64,000 bases of DNA from RU20A sp042610495 (lineage in GTDB: Bacteria; Pseudomonadota; Alphaproteobacteria; Rhizobiales; Rhizobiaceae). The stretch covers positions 124,001 to 188,000 of the forward strand of contig NZ_JBHGAP010000002.1 of assembly GCF_042610495.1 (NCBI RefSeq), written 5' to 3'. Both the position numbers and the translations under genes were made by a program. Numbering within the stretch: position 1 is the stretch's first letter; each line of letters opens with the position of its first letter. Positions 27,911 to 36,463 of the stretch are shown in pieces. Below the pieces are notes generated by a model that saw only the letters and a list, made by a program, of their open reading frames with translations, did no database searches and was not told the DNA's origin.

Positions 27911-27926
27911 TTAACAAATGCCTAAC
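27911..27926. promoter_or_regulatory. CtrA-like site in the leader of uppP
   Basis: TTAA-CAAATGC-CTAAC differs from the CtrA consensus TTAA-N7-TTAAC at one base. It lies about 150 bases before the uppP start, in the AT-richer part of the 330-base stretch between the small secreted gene and uppP. Apart from the terminator at 27794-27835, nothing else is recognisable in that stretch. Confidence 0.25.
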
Positions 27927-28073
27927 GAACCATCTTTAAGACAAACGGGAATAGCGTAACCATCGTCGGACGCGACGACGCCGGGCCGGCTGCGTTGCCG
28001 AAGCGCGCCCCTCCCCGCGCTCGATCCATGCCGCTGGCCGACGGATTGCAGATCGCCGAACCCGGAGAGATCA

Positions 28074-28871
28074 ATGGATTATATCAACGTCATCCTGCTG
28101 GGCATCATCGAGGGAATCACCGAATTCCTGCCGATTTCCAGCACGGGCCACCTTCTCATTGCCGAACAGTGGCTCGGCGCCCGCTCCGATACGTTCAACA
28201 TCGTCATCCAGGCCGGCGCCATCCTCGCCGTCACCATCATCTACTGGCGCCGTCTCATGGATCTCATCCTCGGCTGGCGCGAACCGAAGAACCGCGACTA
28301 CGGCCTGAAGCTTCTGCTCGCCTTCGGCATCACCGCCGTCCTCGGCCTCATCGTCAAGAAGCTCGGCTTCGAGCTGCCCGAAAGCGCCATCCCGATCGCC
28401 TGGGCGCTGATCCTTGGCGGTTTCTGGATGATCTATGCCGAATGGGCCGCGGCCAAGAAGCCGCCCTACAAGCAGATCACCTGGCTCGTCGCCATTCTCG
28501 TCGGCATCGCGCAGGTCGTGGCCGGCATTTTTCCCGGCACCTCGCGCTCGGGCGCGACGATCTTCGTCGCCATGCTCGCCGGCACGGCCAACCGCCCCGC
28601 CGCGACCGAATTCGCCTTCCTCGTCGGCATTCCCACCATGTATGCGGCCAGCGCCTACCAGATCGTCAAGACGCTGAAGGACGGTGGCCTGGCCGGTGAA
28701 GACTGGGGCGCGCTCGGCCTCGGTTTCGTCGTCTCCACCATCGTCGCCTTCATCGCGGTGAAGTGGCTGCTCGCCTATATCCAGAGCAACCGTTTCACCG
28801 TCTTTGCGATCTACCGCATTATCCTCGGGATCGCCCTGCTCGGCATGGGCTATTTCGGTATCGTCAGCTGA
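28074..28871 (+). CDS. uppP: Undecaprenyl-diphosphatase
   Basis: Integral membrane phosphatase that recycles undecaprenyl pyrophosphate for cell-wall synthesis and underlies BacA-type bacitracin tolerance. The 265 residues hold both active-site motifs: EGITEFLPISSTGH 13-26 and PGTSRSG 154-160, within about seven to eight hydrophobic helices. It is the housekeeping UppP, not the peptide transporter BacA of rhizobial symbiosis, which is unrelated. A hairpin without a T-tract (CGGGCCGC / GCGGCCCG, 28890-28913) follows the stop. Confidence 0.96.
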   Translation: MDYINVILLGIIEGITEFLPISSTGHLLIAEQWLGARSDTFNIVIQAGAILAVTIIYWRRLMDLILGWREPKNRDYGLKLLLAFGITAVLGLIVKKLGFELPESAIPIAWALILGGFWMIYAEWAAAKKPPYKQITWLVAILVGIAQVVAGIFPGTSRSGATIFVAMLAGTANRPAATEFAFLVGIPTMYAASAYQIVKTLKDGGLAGEDWGALGLGFVVSTIVAFIAVKWLLAYIQSNRFTVFAIYRIILGIALLGMGYFGIVS

Positions 28872-29102
28872 CGGGACGACATCGCGCCTCGGGCCGCATC
28901 TTTTCGCGGCCCGGCGGCATCTTCCGCGCCGAATCGCCGGAGAAATTAATTTTCCCTGAAGATTTCCGCTCTATTTAGGAGAGACGTCGTTTCCTTGCGT
29001 TCGTCGTGCCTTGCTCCTATAGCTTCCCCTTCAGGGAAGGCAGGGCCCGCCAGACAGCCGGCCACGATTGACAAGAAGCGCCCTGCAAATCAGAAGCTCC
29101 CG

Positions 29103-29795
29103 ATGCCCATTCTGTACCACCACCCGATGTCTGCCGCCTCCCGCTTCGTTCGGCTGATCCTGTCCGAATACGGCTACCAGCCCGATCTCGCGGAGGAGCA
29201 GCCCTGGGACAAGCGCAAGGACTTCCTGGCGCTCAATCCGGCCGGCACGCTTCCCGTCTACGTGGATGACAGCATGCGCGCGCTCTGTGGCGCCGGCGTC
29301 ATCTGCGAGTTTCTCGACGAAACGGATGGCGTGCTGAAGCGCGACCGCCGGCTTCTGGCGGAAGACCCGTTCCAGCGCGCCGAAATCCGCCGGCTGACGG
29401 AATGGTTCATGCAGAAGATGGAAGCGGACGTCACGCGGCCGCTGGTGCGCGAGCGGGTCTTCAAGCTGCAGATGCGGGCCGATCAGGGCGGCGGCGCACC
29501 CGATTCCAAGGTCCTGCGCACCTCGCGCGCCAATATCCGCCAGCACCTCAAATATCTGTCATGGCTGGCGGGCTCGCGCACCTATCTGGCCGGCGAGCGG
29601 CTTTCCTATGCCGATCTCGCCGCGGCTGCGTCCGTCTCGGTCCTCGACTATCTCGGCGAGATCGACTGGAACGAGGCGCCTGCCGCCAAGGACTGGTATC
29701 AGCGCATCAAGTCGCGCCCCTCCTTCCGCCCGCTCTTGGCCGAGCGCGTGCGCGGCATCCTGCCGGTCTCGCACTATGCGGACCTGGATTTCTGA
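29103..29795 (+). CDS. Glutathione S-transferase family protein
   Basis: 230 residues: a thioredoxin-like N-terminal domain (PILYHHPMSAASRFVRLILSEYG, with NPAGTLPVYVDD as the cis-Pro glutathione-binding turn) and an all-helical C-terminal domain (RANIRQHLKYLSWLAGSRTYLAGERLSYADLAAAASVSVLDYLGEIDW). Substrate unknown. The start at 29103 matches the family N-terminus. queG begins 11 bases after the stop, so the two are probably co-transcribed. Confidence 0.88.
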   Translation: MPILYHHPMSAASRFVRLILSEYGYQPDLAEEQPWDKRKDFLALNPAGTLPVYVDDSMRALCGAGVICEFLDETDGVLKRDRRLLAEDPFQRAEIRRLTEWFMQKMEADVTRPLVRERVFKLQMRADQGGGAPDSKVLRTSRANIRQHLKYLSWLAGSRTYLAGERLSYADLAAAASVSVLDYLGEIDWNEAPAAKDWYQRIKSRPSFRPLLAERVRGILPVSHYADLDF

Positions 29796-29806
29796 GCCCG
29801 ACACCG

Positions 29807-31003
29807 ATGGAACCGACCGCGGCAGGACAGGCGCAGGCAGACAAGCGGCGCCGCAGCCTGACGCAGTTCGTGACCGCTGAGGCAGCCGCCCAAGGCTTCG
29901 ATCTCTGCCGCATCACCACGCCCGGGCGCATCCCCGATCTCCGGCCGGTCCTGAGAGCCTTTGTCGGCGAAGGCTATCACGGCAGCATGGCGTGGATGGA
30001 GGAAACGCTGGAGCGTCGCGGCCATCCGACCGGGCTGTGGCCGGAGGTGCGCTCGCTCGTCATGGTCGCCATGAATTACGGGCCGGAAGACGATCCGCGT
30101 CACCTTCGCGACGCCCCCGATCGCGGCGCGATCTCGGTCTATGCCCGACACCGCGACTATCACGGCGTGATGAAGGGCAAGCTGAAGGCGCTCGCCACGC
30201 GCTTTGCGGCGCGGGCCGGCAGCGACGTGAAGGTCTTCGTCGATACCGCACCCGTCATGGAAAAGCCGCTCGCCGCCGCCGCCGGGCTCGGCTGGCAGGG
30301 CAAGCACACCAATCTCGTCAGCCGCAGCCATGGCTCCTGGCTCTTCCTGGGCTCGATGTTCACCACGGCCGACCTTGCCCCCGATGAGGGCGAGCGCGAC
30401 CATTGCGGCTCCTGCCGGGCCTGCCTCGATGCCTGCCCGACCGAGGCGTTTCCGGCCCCCTACCGGATCGATGCGCGGCGCTGCATTTCCTATCTGACCA
30501 TCGAGAACAAGGGGCCGATCCCGCGCGCCCTGCGGCCGATGCTGGGAAACCGCATCTACGGCTGCGACGACTGTCTCGCCGCCTGTCCGTGGAACAAGTA
30601 CGCGCAGGCCGCGTCCGAAATCCGCCTCAAGGCCCGCGACGACCTGAAGGCGCCGGCGCTCGGCGATTTGCTGGCGCTCGACGATGCCGCCTTCCGCACG
30701 CTGTTCTCCGGCTCGCCCGTCAAGCGCATCGGACGCGACCGGTTCCTGCGCAATGTGCTGGTGGCGGCGGGCAACAGCGGGGATCACGCCCTTGCCGCGC
30801 CCTGTCGCCCGCATCTCGACGATCCCTCGCCGCTGGTGCGCGGGGCGGCCGTCTGGGCCCTGTCGCGGCTTCTCCAGCCTGCGGCGTTCGCGACCCTTGC
30901 GCACGGGGCACTGCCGGGCGAAGACGACGAGACGGTGCGCGGCGAATGGCAGGCGGCGCTGACGGGCCAGGAAGAAGGCCAGGAAGAAGGAAGGACGCCA
31001 TGA
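29807..31003 (+). CDS. queG: tRNA epoxyqueuosine(34) reductase
   Basis: Final step of queuosine synthesis in the wobble position of certain tRNAs; a cobalamin and two 4Fe-4S cluster enzyme. The 398 residues show the catalytic Asp146 in VFVDTAPVMEKPLA, the ferredoxin-type cluster C200-xx-C203-xx-C206-xxx-C210-P and the second set C253-xx-C256-xxx-C260-P, followed by a HEAT-repeat-like C-terminus that binds tRNA. The stop overlaps the next start (ATGA, 31000-31003). No other que genes are in the window. Confidence 0.95.
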   Translation: MEPTAAGQAQADKRRRSLTQFVTAEAAAQGFDLCRITTPGRIPDLRPVLRAFVGEGYHGSMAWMEETLERRGHPTGLWPEVRSLVMVAMNYGPEDDPRHLRDAPDRGAISVYARHRDYHGVMKGKLKALATRFAARAGSDVKVFVDTAPVMEKPLAAAAGLGWQGKHTNLVSRSHGSWLFLGSMFTTADLAPDEGERDHCGSCRACLDACPTEAFPAPYRIDARRCISYLTIENKGPIPRALRPMLGNRIYGCDDCLAACPWNKYAQAASEIRLKARDDLKAPALGDLLALDDAAFRTLFSGSPVKRIGRDRFLRNVLVAAGNSGDHALAAPCRPHLDDPSPLVRGAAVWALSRLLQPAAFATLAHGALPGEDDETVRGEWQAALTGQEEGQEEGRTP

Positions 31004-31887
31004 AACTCACCATCCTCGGAGCCGGCTTTTCCGGACAGGCGATCGCGGAGGCCTTCCGCACTGTAACCGGCGACATTGTCGGCACGACCCGCTCGGCCGA
31101 AAAGGCGGAGCAGCTCCGCCAGCAGGGCATCCGCCCGCTGATCTTCGACGGACAGGCGATCGACGCTGCGCTCTCGGCGCGTCTTGCCGAAACGACGCAT
31201 CTCGTGCAGTCGATCGCGCCCGGCCAGGCCGGCGATCCGCTGCTGCGGGCGGGAGTTCCTCCCCTTGCCACGCTTTGCCCGCGTCTCGCATGGGCCGGCT
31301 ATCTCTCCACCGTCGGCGTCTATGGCGATCATGGCGGCGCCTGGGTGGACGAGGATACGGTGCTGAACCCCGTCTCCGTGCGCTCGCGCGAGCGGGTGGA
31401 GGCCGAAGACGGCTGGCTGACGGCGGGAGACGTGGCGGGGGTGCCGGTTGCCGTGCTGCGGCTCGCCGGCATCTATGGCCCGGGCCGCAACACCTTCTGG
31501 AACTTCGAGGAAGGCACCGCGCGCCGCCTCATCAAGCCCGGCCAGGTTTTCAACCGCATCCGCGTCGAGGATATCGGGGCATCGGCGCTCTTCCTCGCCG
31601 AGCGGAAAATGGGCGGCATCTTCAACATCACCGATGACGAGCCCGCCCCGCCGCAGGATGTCGTCACCGAAGCCGCCCGCTTGATGGGGGTCGCGCCGCC
31701 ACCGGAAATTCCGTTCGAGACGGCCCAGCTGTCGCCCATGGCGCGCTCCTTCTACGGCGAGAACAAGCGCGTCTCGAATGCCAAGCTGAAGGCGCTCGGC
31801 TTCTCCTTCGCCTATCCGAACTATCGGGTCTCGCTGGCCGACCTCTGGCGCGATGGCCGGTGGCGGGGGCGTCGCAGCGGGGAGTGA
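31000..31887 (+). CDS. NAD(P)-binding SDR-type protein
   Basis: 295 residues with an N-terminal Rossmann loop ILGAGFSGQAIAEAF, AGYLSTVGVYGDHGGAWVDE, RLAGIYGPGRNTFW and NRIRVEDIGASALFLAER, like the YeeZ/YlbE-type NAD-dependent epimerase relatives. The usual catalytic YxxxK is not evident; that region reads SRERVEAED. Substrate unknown. It overlaps queG by four bases and is therefore translationally coupled; the GST-queG-SDR set forms one operon ending at the strong terminator near 31.97 kb. Confidence 0.82.
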   Translation: MKLTILGAGFSGQAIAEAFRTVTGDIVGTTRSAEKAEQLRQQGIRPLIFDGQAIDAALSARLAETTHLVQSIAPGQAGDPLLRAGVPPLATLCPRLAWAGYLSTVGVYGDHGGAWVDEDTVLNPVSVRSRERVEAEDGWLTAGDVAGVPVAVLRLAGIYGPGRNTFWNFEEGTARRLIKPGQVFNRIRVEDIGASALFLAERKMGGIFNITDDEPAPPQDVVTEAARLMGVAPPPEIPFETAQLSPMARSFYGENKRVSNAKLKALGFSFAYPNYRVSLADLWRDGRWRGRRSGE

Positions 31888-31961
31888 ACCCTTCCGACAG
31901 TCGTTCCCCGGACGCTTTATGTAAGTCGTCAATATAGGGTTAATACTTTCTTACGCTTCAG

Positions 31962-31996
31962 AGTCCATCGTCTGCACAGCAGGCGATGGACTTTTT
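31962..31996 (+). terminator. Strong Rho-independent terminator
   Basis: Long stem AGTCCATCGTCTGC / GCAGGCGATGGACT (one U-G pair) closed by a 3-base loop and followed by TTTT. It ends the GST-queG-SDR operon, 75 bases after the last stop. Confidence 0.85.
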
Positions 31997-32344
31997 CGTT
32001 GTGCAATATCCATTGCGATATCCTGCAACCTTCGGGTTATCAGGCCGCGAAATTCAGTCGCTTGAATCGCCAGATTCGCGTCTTCTAAAAATTTTAGACA
32101 AATTTGATTCACAGGGCCGAACTTCGACCCACCGTTTTCGCCATGAAATAGGAATCATTCTGATTCCAAACGGATTCATGGAATTCGAGCACGAATTCAA
32201 ACGGCAATACAATCACCTGAAACGGCACAGGATAGAACATCCGATCCAATACTGTGGTCGGTTGCGGCACTTTTTTGCCACTTTTCACCCGGTAATGCGC
32301 CGCAACAAAGCTGATCCCGCCGTTATCCACGAAGGACTGACCGA
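31997..32344. other. AT-richer leader region upstream of rlpA
   Basis: About 350 bases, clearly less GC-rich than the neighbours (32101-32160 is 45% GC by hand count). A 120-codon frame runs through it (ATG at 31986) but begins inside the terminator and has no recognisable features, so I do not call it a gene. Repeated GAATTC/GATTC words occur at 32160-32205. Promoter, long 5' leader of rlpA, or a small RNA are possible. Confidence 0.4.
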
Positions 32345-32716
32345 TTGACTGTTAAGACTGTGACCCTGGCTGCTGCCGCTCTCGCCCTCTCCGCTGCCGC
32401 GTTTTTTGTGCAGCCGACCGAAAGCCAGGCAGCCGGCACCGGCTGCGGCGGCGCCTCCTGGTATGCCCTGTCGTCGCGCACCGCCTCCGGCGAACGCATG
32501 AACGCCGCCCACATGACGGCCGCCCACCGCAACCTCGCCTTCGGCACCAAGGTCCAGGTGACCAACAAGCGCAACGGCAAGTCCGTCGTTGTCCGCATCA
32601 ACGATCGGGGCCCCTTCATCCGCGGCCGCATTCTCGATCTCTCCAAGGCAGCCGCCAGCACGATCGGCATGGTCAGCTCCGGCCACGCCAGCGTCTGCTA
32701 CCGCGTCATCTCGTAA
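32345..32716 (+). CDS. RlpA-like double-psi beta-barrel protein (septal/lytic transglycosylase family)
   Basis: 123 residues: a signal peptide 1 to about 29 (MTVKTVTLAAAALALSAAAF...SQA), then a compact DPBB domain with GGASWYALSSRTASGERMN, TAAHRNLAFGTKVQVTNKRNGKSVVVRINDRGPF and GRILDLSKAAAS, all hallmarks of RlpA. The SPOR domain of classical RlpA is absent. Start codon is TTG: GAAGGA at 32331-32336 lies eight bases upstream, an ideal spacing, whereas the next in-frame start (GTG 32360) would shorten the signal peptide. Likely periplasmic and involved with peptidoglycan glycan strands. Confidence 0.85.
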   Translation: MTVKTVTLAAAALALSAAAFFVQPTESQAAGTGCGGASWYALSSRTASGERMNAAHMTAAHRNLAFGTKVQVTNKRNGKSVVVRINDRGPFIRGRILDLSKAAASTIGMVSSGHASVCYRVIS

Positions 32717-32808
32717 CCGGCCGTCCCGTCACGCGCCCCGCGTCTTTGGCCTTGCCCCGGCCGGACATCGCCGTTACCACGGCCTTTCAATCTGGATTGG
32801 GACAGGCG

Positions 32809-34098
32809 ATGCGACTTGGCGGAAGGCTCTCCGGAGCCATCGACGTATTGACGGACATTGAAACGCGGCGCCGGCCGGTGGCCGATGCGCTGAAGGACTG
32901 GGGCCTTTCGCACCGTTTCGCCGGTTCCGGCGATCGCGCCGCGATCGGCAACATCGTCTATGATGCGCTGCGCATGCGGCTGTCCCACGCCTTTCTGATG
33001 GACAGCGACGCCCCGGAGGCACTTGCCTTCGCGGTTCTCCTGCGCCAGTGGGGCCTGACGGCAGAGTCGCTGGCCGCCGAATTCGACGGCGACCGTTTCG
33101 CCCCGACGCTTCCCGCTGCCGAGACACTGGCCGCCTTTGCCGGCCGCGATCTCTCCCAGGCACCCGACCATGTGCAGGCCGACATTCCCGAATGGCTGAC
33201 CGCCTCCTTCTCGCGCTCCTTTGGCGCGCGCTGGATTGCCGAGGCGCAGGCGCTGACCGGGCGCCCGGCGCTCGACCTGCGCGCCAATACGCTGAAGGCC
33301 AGCCGCGAGAAGGTGGTGAAGGCGCTGGATCGCTCCGGTGCCGAGGCGGCCCGCATCGCGCGCCAGGGTGTGCGCATTCCCGCCGGCGACGGCGCCGCGC
33401 GCCTGCCGAACGTGACCGCCGAACTCAGCTTCCAGAAAGGCTGGTTCGAGGTGCAGGACGAGGGATCGCAGATCGTGGCCGATCTCGTGCTTGCCAAGGG
33501 CGGCGAGCAGATCCTCGACTATTGCGCCGGCGGCGGCGGCAAGACGCTGGCGCTTTCCGCCAGCATGGACAATCGCGGCCAGGTGCATGCCTATGACAGC
33601 GACCGCAAGCGGCTCGCCCCGATCATCGAGCGGCTGAAGCGCGCCGGCACGCGCAATGTGCAGGTCCATGAAAGTCTTGCGAGCCTGTCTGCCCATCAGG
33701 GCCGGTTCGACCGCGTGCTGATCGATGCGCCCTGCACCGGCACCGGCACCTGGCGGCGACGCCCGGACACCAAGTGGCGCCTGACCCAGAAGAACCTCGA
33801 GGAACGGCTGGAGCAGCAGCGCGAGGTTCTCGCCAATGCCTCGGCCTATGTGCGTCCCGGCGGTTACCTCGCCTACGTCACCTGCTCCATGCTGCCGGAA
33901 GAAAACGAGGAACAGGTGGCCCGCTTCGCCGCCGAAAACCCCGGCTTCGTCATCGAGGACGCAACGGCTGACTGGACGGCGCTGTTCGGCGCGGAAGCCC
34001 CCAGGCCGCACTCGCCCGATGGCCGCAGCGTCACGCTCACGCCGGCGACGACCGAAACCGACGGCTTCTTCTTCTGCCGCTTCCGTCGCGACGGGTGA
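32809..34098 (+). CDS. RsmB/NOP-family RNA (cytosine-5) methyltransferase
   Basis: 429 residues of the RsmB/RsmF type: an N-terminal NusB-like helical region, then the SAM-binding core ILDYCAGGGGKTLALSA, DRVLIDAPCTGTGTWRRRPDTKW with the motif-IV Cys, and VTCSMLPEENEEQV with the motif-VI catalytic Cys. It should make m5C in rRNA or tRNA; 16S C967 is the RsmB target, but specificity here is not certain. The ATG at 32809 follows GGGACAGG; a TTG at 32746 would add 21 residues and is less likely. Confidence 0.88.
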   Translation: MRLGGRLSGAIDVLTDIETRRRPVADALKDWGLSHRFAGSGDRAAIGNIVYDALRMRLSHAFLMDSDAPEALAFAVLLRQWGLTAESLAAEFDGDRFAPTLPAAETLAAFAGRDLSQAPDHVQADIPEWLTASFSRSFGARWIAEAQALTGRPALDLRANTLKASREKVVKALDRSGAEAARIARQGVRIPAGDGAARLPNVTAELSFQKGWFEVQDEGSQIVADLVLAKGGEQILDYCAGGGGKTLALSASMDNRGQVHAYDSDRKRLAPIIERLKRAGTRNVQVHESLASLSAHQGRFDRVLIDAPCTGTGTWRRRPDTKWRLTQKNLEERLEQQREVLANASAYVRPGGYLAYVTCSMLPEENEEQVARFAAENPGFVIEDATADWTALFGAEAPRPHSPDGRSVTLTPATTETDGFFFCRFRRDG

Positions 34099-34145
34099 GA
34101 GCCGTGCGGTAGCGCCCGGGATCGGCCATCGGTTCCTTTTTTCCT

Positions 34146-34228
34146 TCATGCCCCGGCTTGAGCCGAGCATCCATGCGGCAATCGCCGGGCCAGCGGGTGG
34201 ATCTTCGGGTCAAGCCCGGGGATGACGG
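34146..34228. repeat. Degenerate copy of a palindromic intergenic repeat
   Basis: Right arm GGATCTTCGGGTCAAGCCC-GGGGATGACGG and left arm TCATGCCCCGGCTTGAGCC-GAGCATCC form an imperfect palindrome. It is the same element as the perfect copy at 49400-49482. It lies between the converging RsmB-like and HPP genes. Confidence 0.7.
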
Positions 34229-34318
34229 TAGGGGGATTGCCGGCTTACCCGATCGCACGTGGCTGACGCAGCTCAAGCCGCCGACACCCCGTCATCCCGC
34301 CCTCAAACGCCCCCCGTT

Positions 34319-34843
34319 TCACTCCACCGGCGCGGGGCTTTCCTCGATGCGGATCGGGTACTGCTGACGGGGCGGGATCAGGTGGTGCAGGGTGGCGATG
34401 GCAACGAGCAGCGCGCTGCCGATCATCACGACTTCCAGCAGAACCGCGCCATTCATCTGTCCGGCGATCGCCACCAGCGGCACGGCTCCGGCCGGGGGAT
34501 GCGTCACGCGCAAAGCCAGCATCAGCGCGATGGCAAGGCCCACGCCCACGGCGCCGGCCAGCCAGATGCCCGGAAAGAACATGGTGACGCCGAGCGCCAG
34601 CAGGGCGGCGACGAAATAGCCGCCGATTACGTTTGCAGGCTGCGCCAGCGGGCTTTTCGGCTGGCCGAAGAGCAAGACGGCGCTTGCCCCGAAGGGCGCG
34701 ATCAGCAGCGGCAGATGCGTGACCGTGGCAAGCGCGCCCACCGCCGACATGGCAAGGATCGCGCCAATGCACGACTTCAGATGCAGGTGGACATGCCCCT
34801 TCGGCTCATGGCGCCGGAAGTAGTGCTTGACGTGGTGCCGCAT
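34319..34843 (-). CDS. HPP-family integral membrane protein
   Basis: 174 residues with four or five hydrophobic helices and the family's HPP signature in RVTHPPAGAVPLVA, preceded by LLIAPFGASAVLLFGQPKSPLAQPANVIGGY. HPP proteins of plants transport nitrite into chloroplasts; some bacterial members are linked to nitrite or other anion uptake. No nitrogen genes are nearby. The N-terminal stretch is His-rich (RHHVKHYFRRHEPKGHVHLHLK), which could bind metal. Confidence 0.85.
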   Translation of the reverse strand: MRHHVKHYFRRHEPKGHVHLHLKSCIGAILAMSAVGALATVTHLPLLIAPFGASAVLLFGQPKSPLAQPANVIGGYFVAALLALGVTMFFPGIWLAGAVGVGLAIALMLALRVTHPPAGAVPLVAIAGQMNGAVLLEVVMIGSALLVAIATLHHLIPPRQQYPIRIEESPAPVE

Positions 34844-34919
34844 GGGTAACCCAAATTCGGTGACGGTGCAGTTGTTGATATCGCGCCGGGGTTAAGCGGT
34901 AAATGCCGATTTTCGCGTC

Positions 34920-34942
34920 ATATGCCTGAAAATCATTCATAT
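34920..34942. promoter_or_regulatory. Possible iron-regulator operator upstream of the imelysin operon
   Basis: TGAA-AATCA-TTCA (34927-34939), a short inverted repeat of Fur/RirA flavour, is enclosed by the arms ATATG (34920) and CATAT (34938). It lies in the AT-rich gap between the HPP gene and the imelysin operon, about 180 bases before the operon start. Confidence 0.3.
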
Positions 34943-35117
34943 ACGAGCAGTGCGACGGGCTGTCACACGCCTGTCACTTTAACTTTACTCTTTGACACCA
35001 GTTTAAATTTGCGCAAAGAGATGGCGCCCGGACGCCGCCAGATGCGCGTTCGTGGCCTGCCAGTGTCGGCCTTCCGGGGGAAACGGGATCGCGCCGGCCG
35101 TCGAGATAGGAGAGATC

Positions 35118-36401
35118 ATGTCCAGGACATCGTTGAGGGCCGCCGTCTTCGCGCTTGCCGCCTCTGTCGCCTTCGTGCCGCTGACATCAGCCTTTGCGGC
35201 AACGCCGGATGCCGCCGCCGTCGTGAAGCATTATGCCGATGTGGCCCATGCCAAGTTCGAGGATGCGCTGGTCACGGCCAAGGCGCTGGACGCCGCCGTC
35301 GATCAGCTGATCGCCAATCCGAGCGAGGCGACGCTGAAAGCCGCGCGCGACGCCTGGCTCAAGGCGCGCAATCCTTACCTGGAAAGCGAAGTCTACCGTT
35401 TCGGCAATGCGATCGTCGATGACTGGGAAGGAAAGGTGAATTCCTGGCCGCTCGACGAAGGCCTGATCGATTACGTCGATCCCTCCTATGGCAGCGAGAG
35501 CGACGAGAACGCGCTCTTTACCGCCAATGTCATTGCCAATCCGAAGCTGACCATCGACGGCAAGGAGGTCGACGCCTCGAAGATCACGCCGGAATTCCTT
35601 GCGGGTACGCTGCAGGAAGCCGGCGGCGTGGAGGCCAATGTGGCGACCGGCTATCACGCCATCGAATTCCTGCTCTGGGGGCAGGACCTGAACGGCACCG
35701 GCCCGGGTGCCGGTAATCGCCCCTATACGGACTACGACACCAAGGCCTGCACCAACGGCAACTGCGACCGGCGCGCCCAGTATCTGAAGGCTGCGACGAC
35801 GCTTCTCGTGTCGGACCTTCAGGAAATGACCAACGACTGGACGCCGGATGGCCCCGCCACGAAGACGGTCGAGGCCGATCCGAAGGCGGGTCTTGCCACG
35901 ATCCTGACCGGCATGGGCTCTCTCTCCTATGGCGAGCTTGCCGGCGAGCGCATGAAGCTCGGCCTGCTTCTCCACGATCCTGAAGAGGAGCAGGATTGCT
36001 TCTCCGACAACACCTACAATTCGCACCTGCATGATGCGATCGGCATTCGCGGCGCCTATACGGGGGAATATACCCGGGTGGACGGTACGAAGATGACCGG
36101 GCCTTCGCTTTCCGAACTCGTGGCCGCAAAGGATCCCGCACTCGACAAGGAGATGCGCGACAAGCTCGACACCACCGTTGCCGCCATGGAAAAGATGGCC
36201 GAGCGCGGCCGGACCGTGGAAGCCTACGACCAGATGATCGCCGAGGGCAACACCGAGGGCAACGCCATCGTGCAGGCACCGATCGACGGGCTGATCGCCC
36301 AGTCGAAGACGGTAGAGCGCGTTATTGCCGCACTCGATCTCGGAACGATCAAGCTTGAAGGTTCCGACAGTCTGGATAATCCTAACGCCGTCTTCAAGTA
36401 A
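35118..36401 (+). CDS. Imelysin-family iron-regulated periplasmic protein (IrpA/ICMP-like)
   Basis: 427 residues. Signal peptide 1 to about 29 (ending SAFAA), then an imelysin (peptidase M75 fold) domain in two helical bundles. The conserved GxHxxE motif is GYHAIEFLLWG at 178-188 (His180, Glu183). Imelysins occur in iron-regulated loci and may bind iron or a ferric ligand; peptidase activity is doubtful for the family. Start at 35118 is supported by TAGGAGAGATC. First gene of a four-gene operon with a di-heme oxidoreductase, a second imelysin and a DUF1513 protein. Confidence 0.9.
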   Translation: MSRTSLRAAVFALAASVAFVPLTSAFAATPDAAAVVKHYADVAHAKFEDALVTAKALDAAVDQLIANPSEATLKAARDAWLKARNPYLESEVYRFGNAIVDDWEGKVNSWPLDEGLIDYVDPSYGSESDENALFTANVIANPKLTIDGKEVDASKITPEFLAGTLQEAGGVEANVATGYHAIEFLLWGQDLNGTGPGAGNRPYTDYDTKACTNGNCDRRAQYLKAATTLLVSDLQEMTNDWTPDGPATKTVEADPKAGLATILTGMGSLSYGELAGERMKLGLLLHDPEEEQDCFSDNTYNSHLHDAIGIRGAYTGEYTRVDGTKMTGPSLSELVAAKDPALDKEMRDKLDTTVAAMEKMAERGRTVEAYDQMIAEGNTEGNAIVQAPIDGLIAQSKTVERVIAALDLGTIKLEGSDSLDNPNAVFK

Positions 36402-36463
36402 GAGGCCGTCGGCGGATCGCGCCAGCCGGCGCGGTTCGCCTGCTTCAAACAAAGCCCGCCCAG

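Noticed and set aside
31940..31954. TTAA-N7-TTAC resembling a CtrA site
   Set aside because: It lies between a stop codon and a terminator, not in front of a gene, so a regulatory role is unlikely.
31986..32348. 120-codon frame upstream of rlpA
   Set aside because: Its ATG lies inside a strong terminator stem, it has no ribosome site and no family resemblance; it overlaps the rlpA start in another frame.
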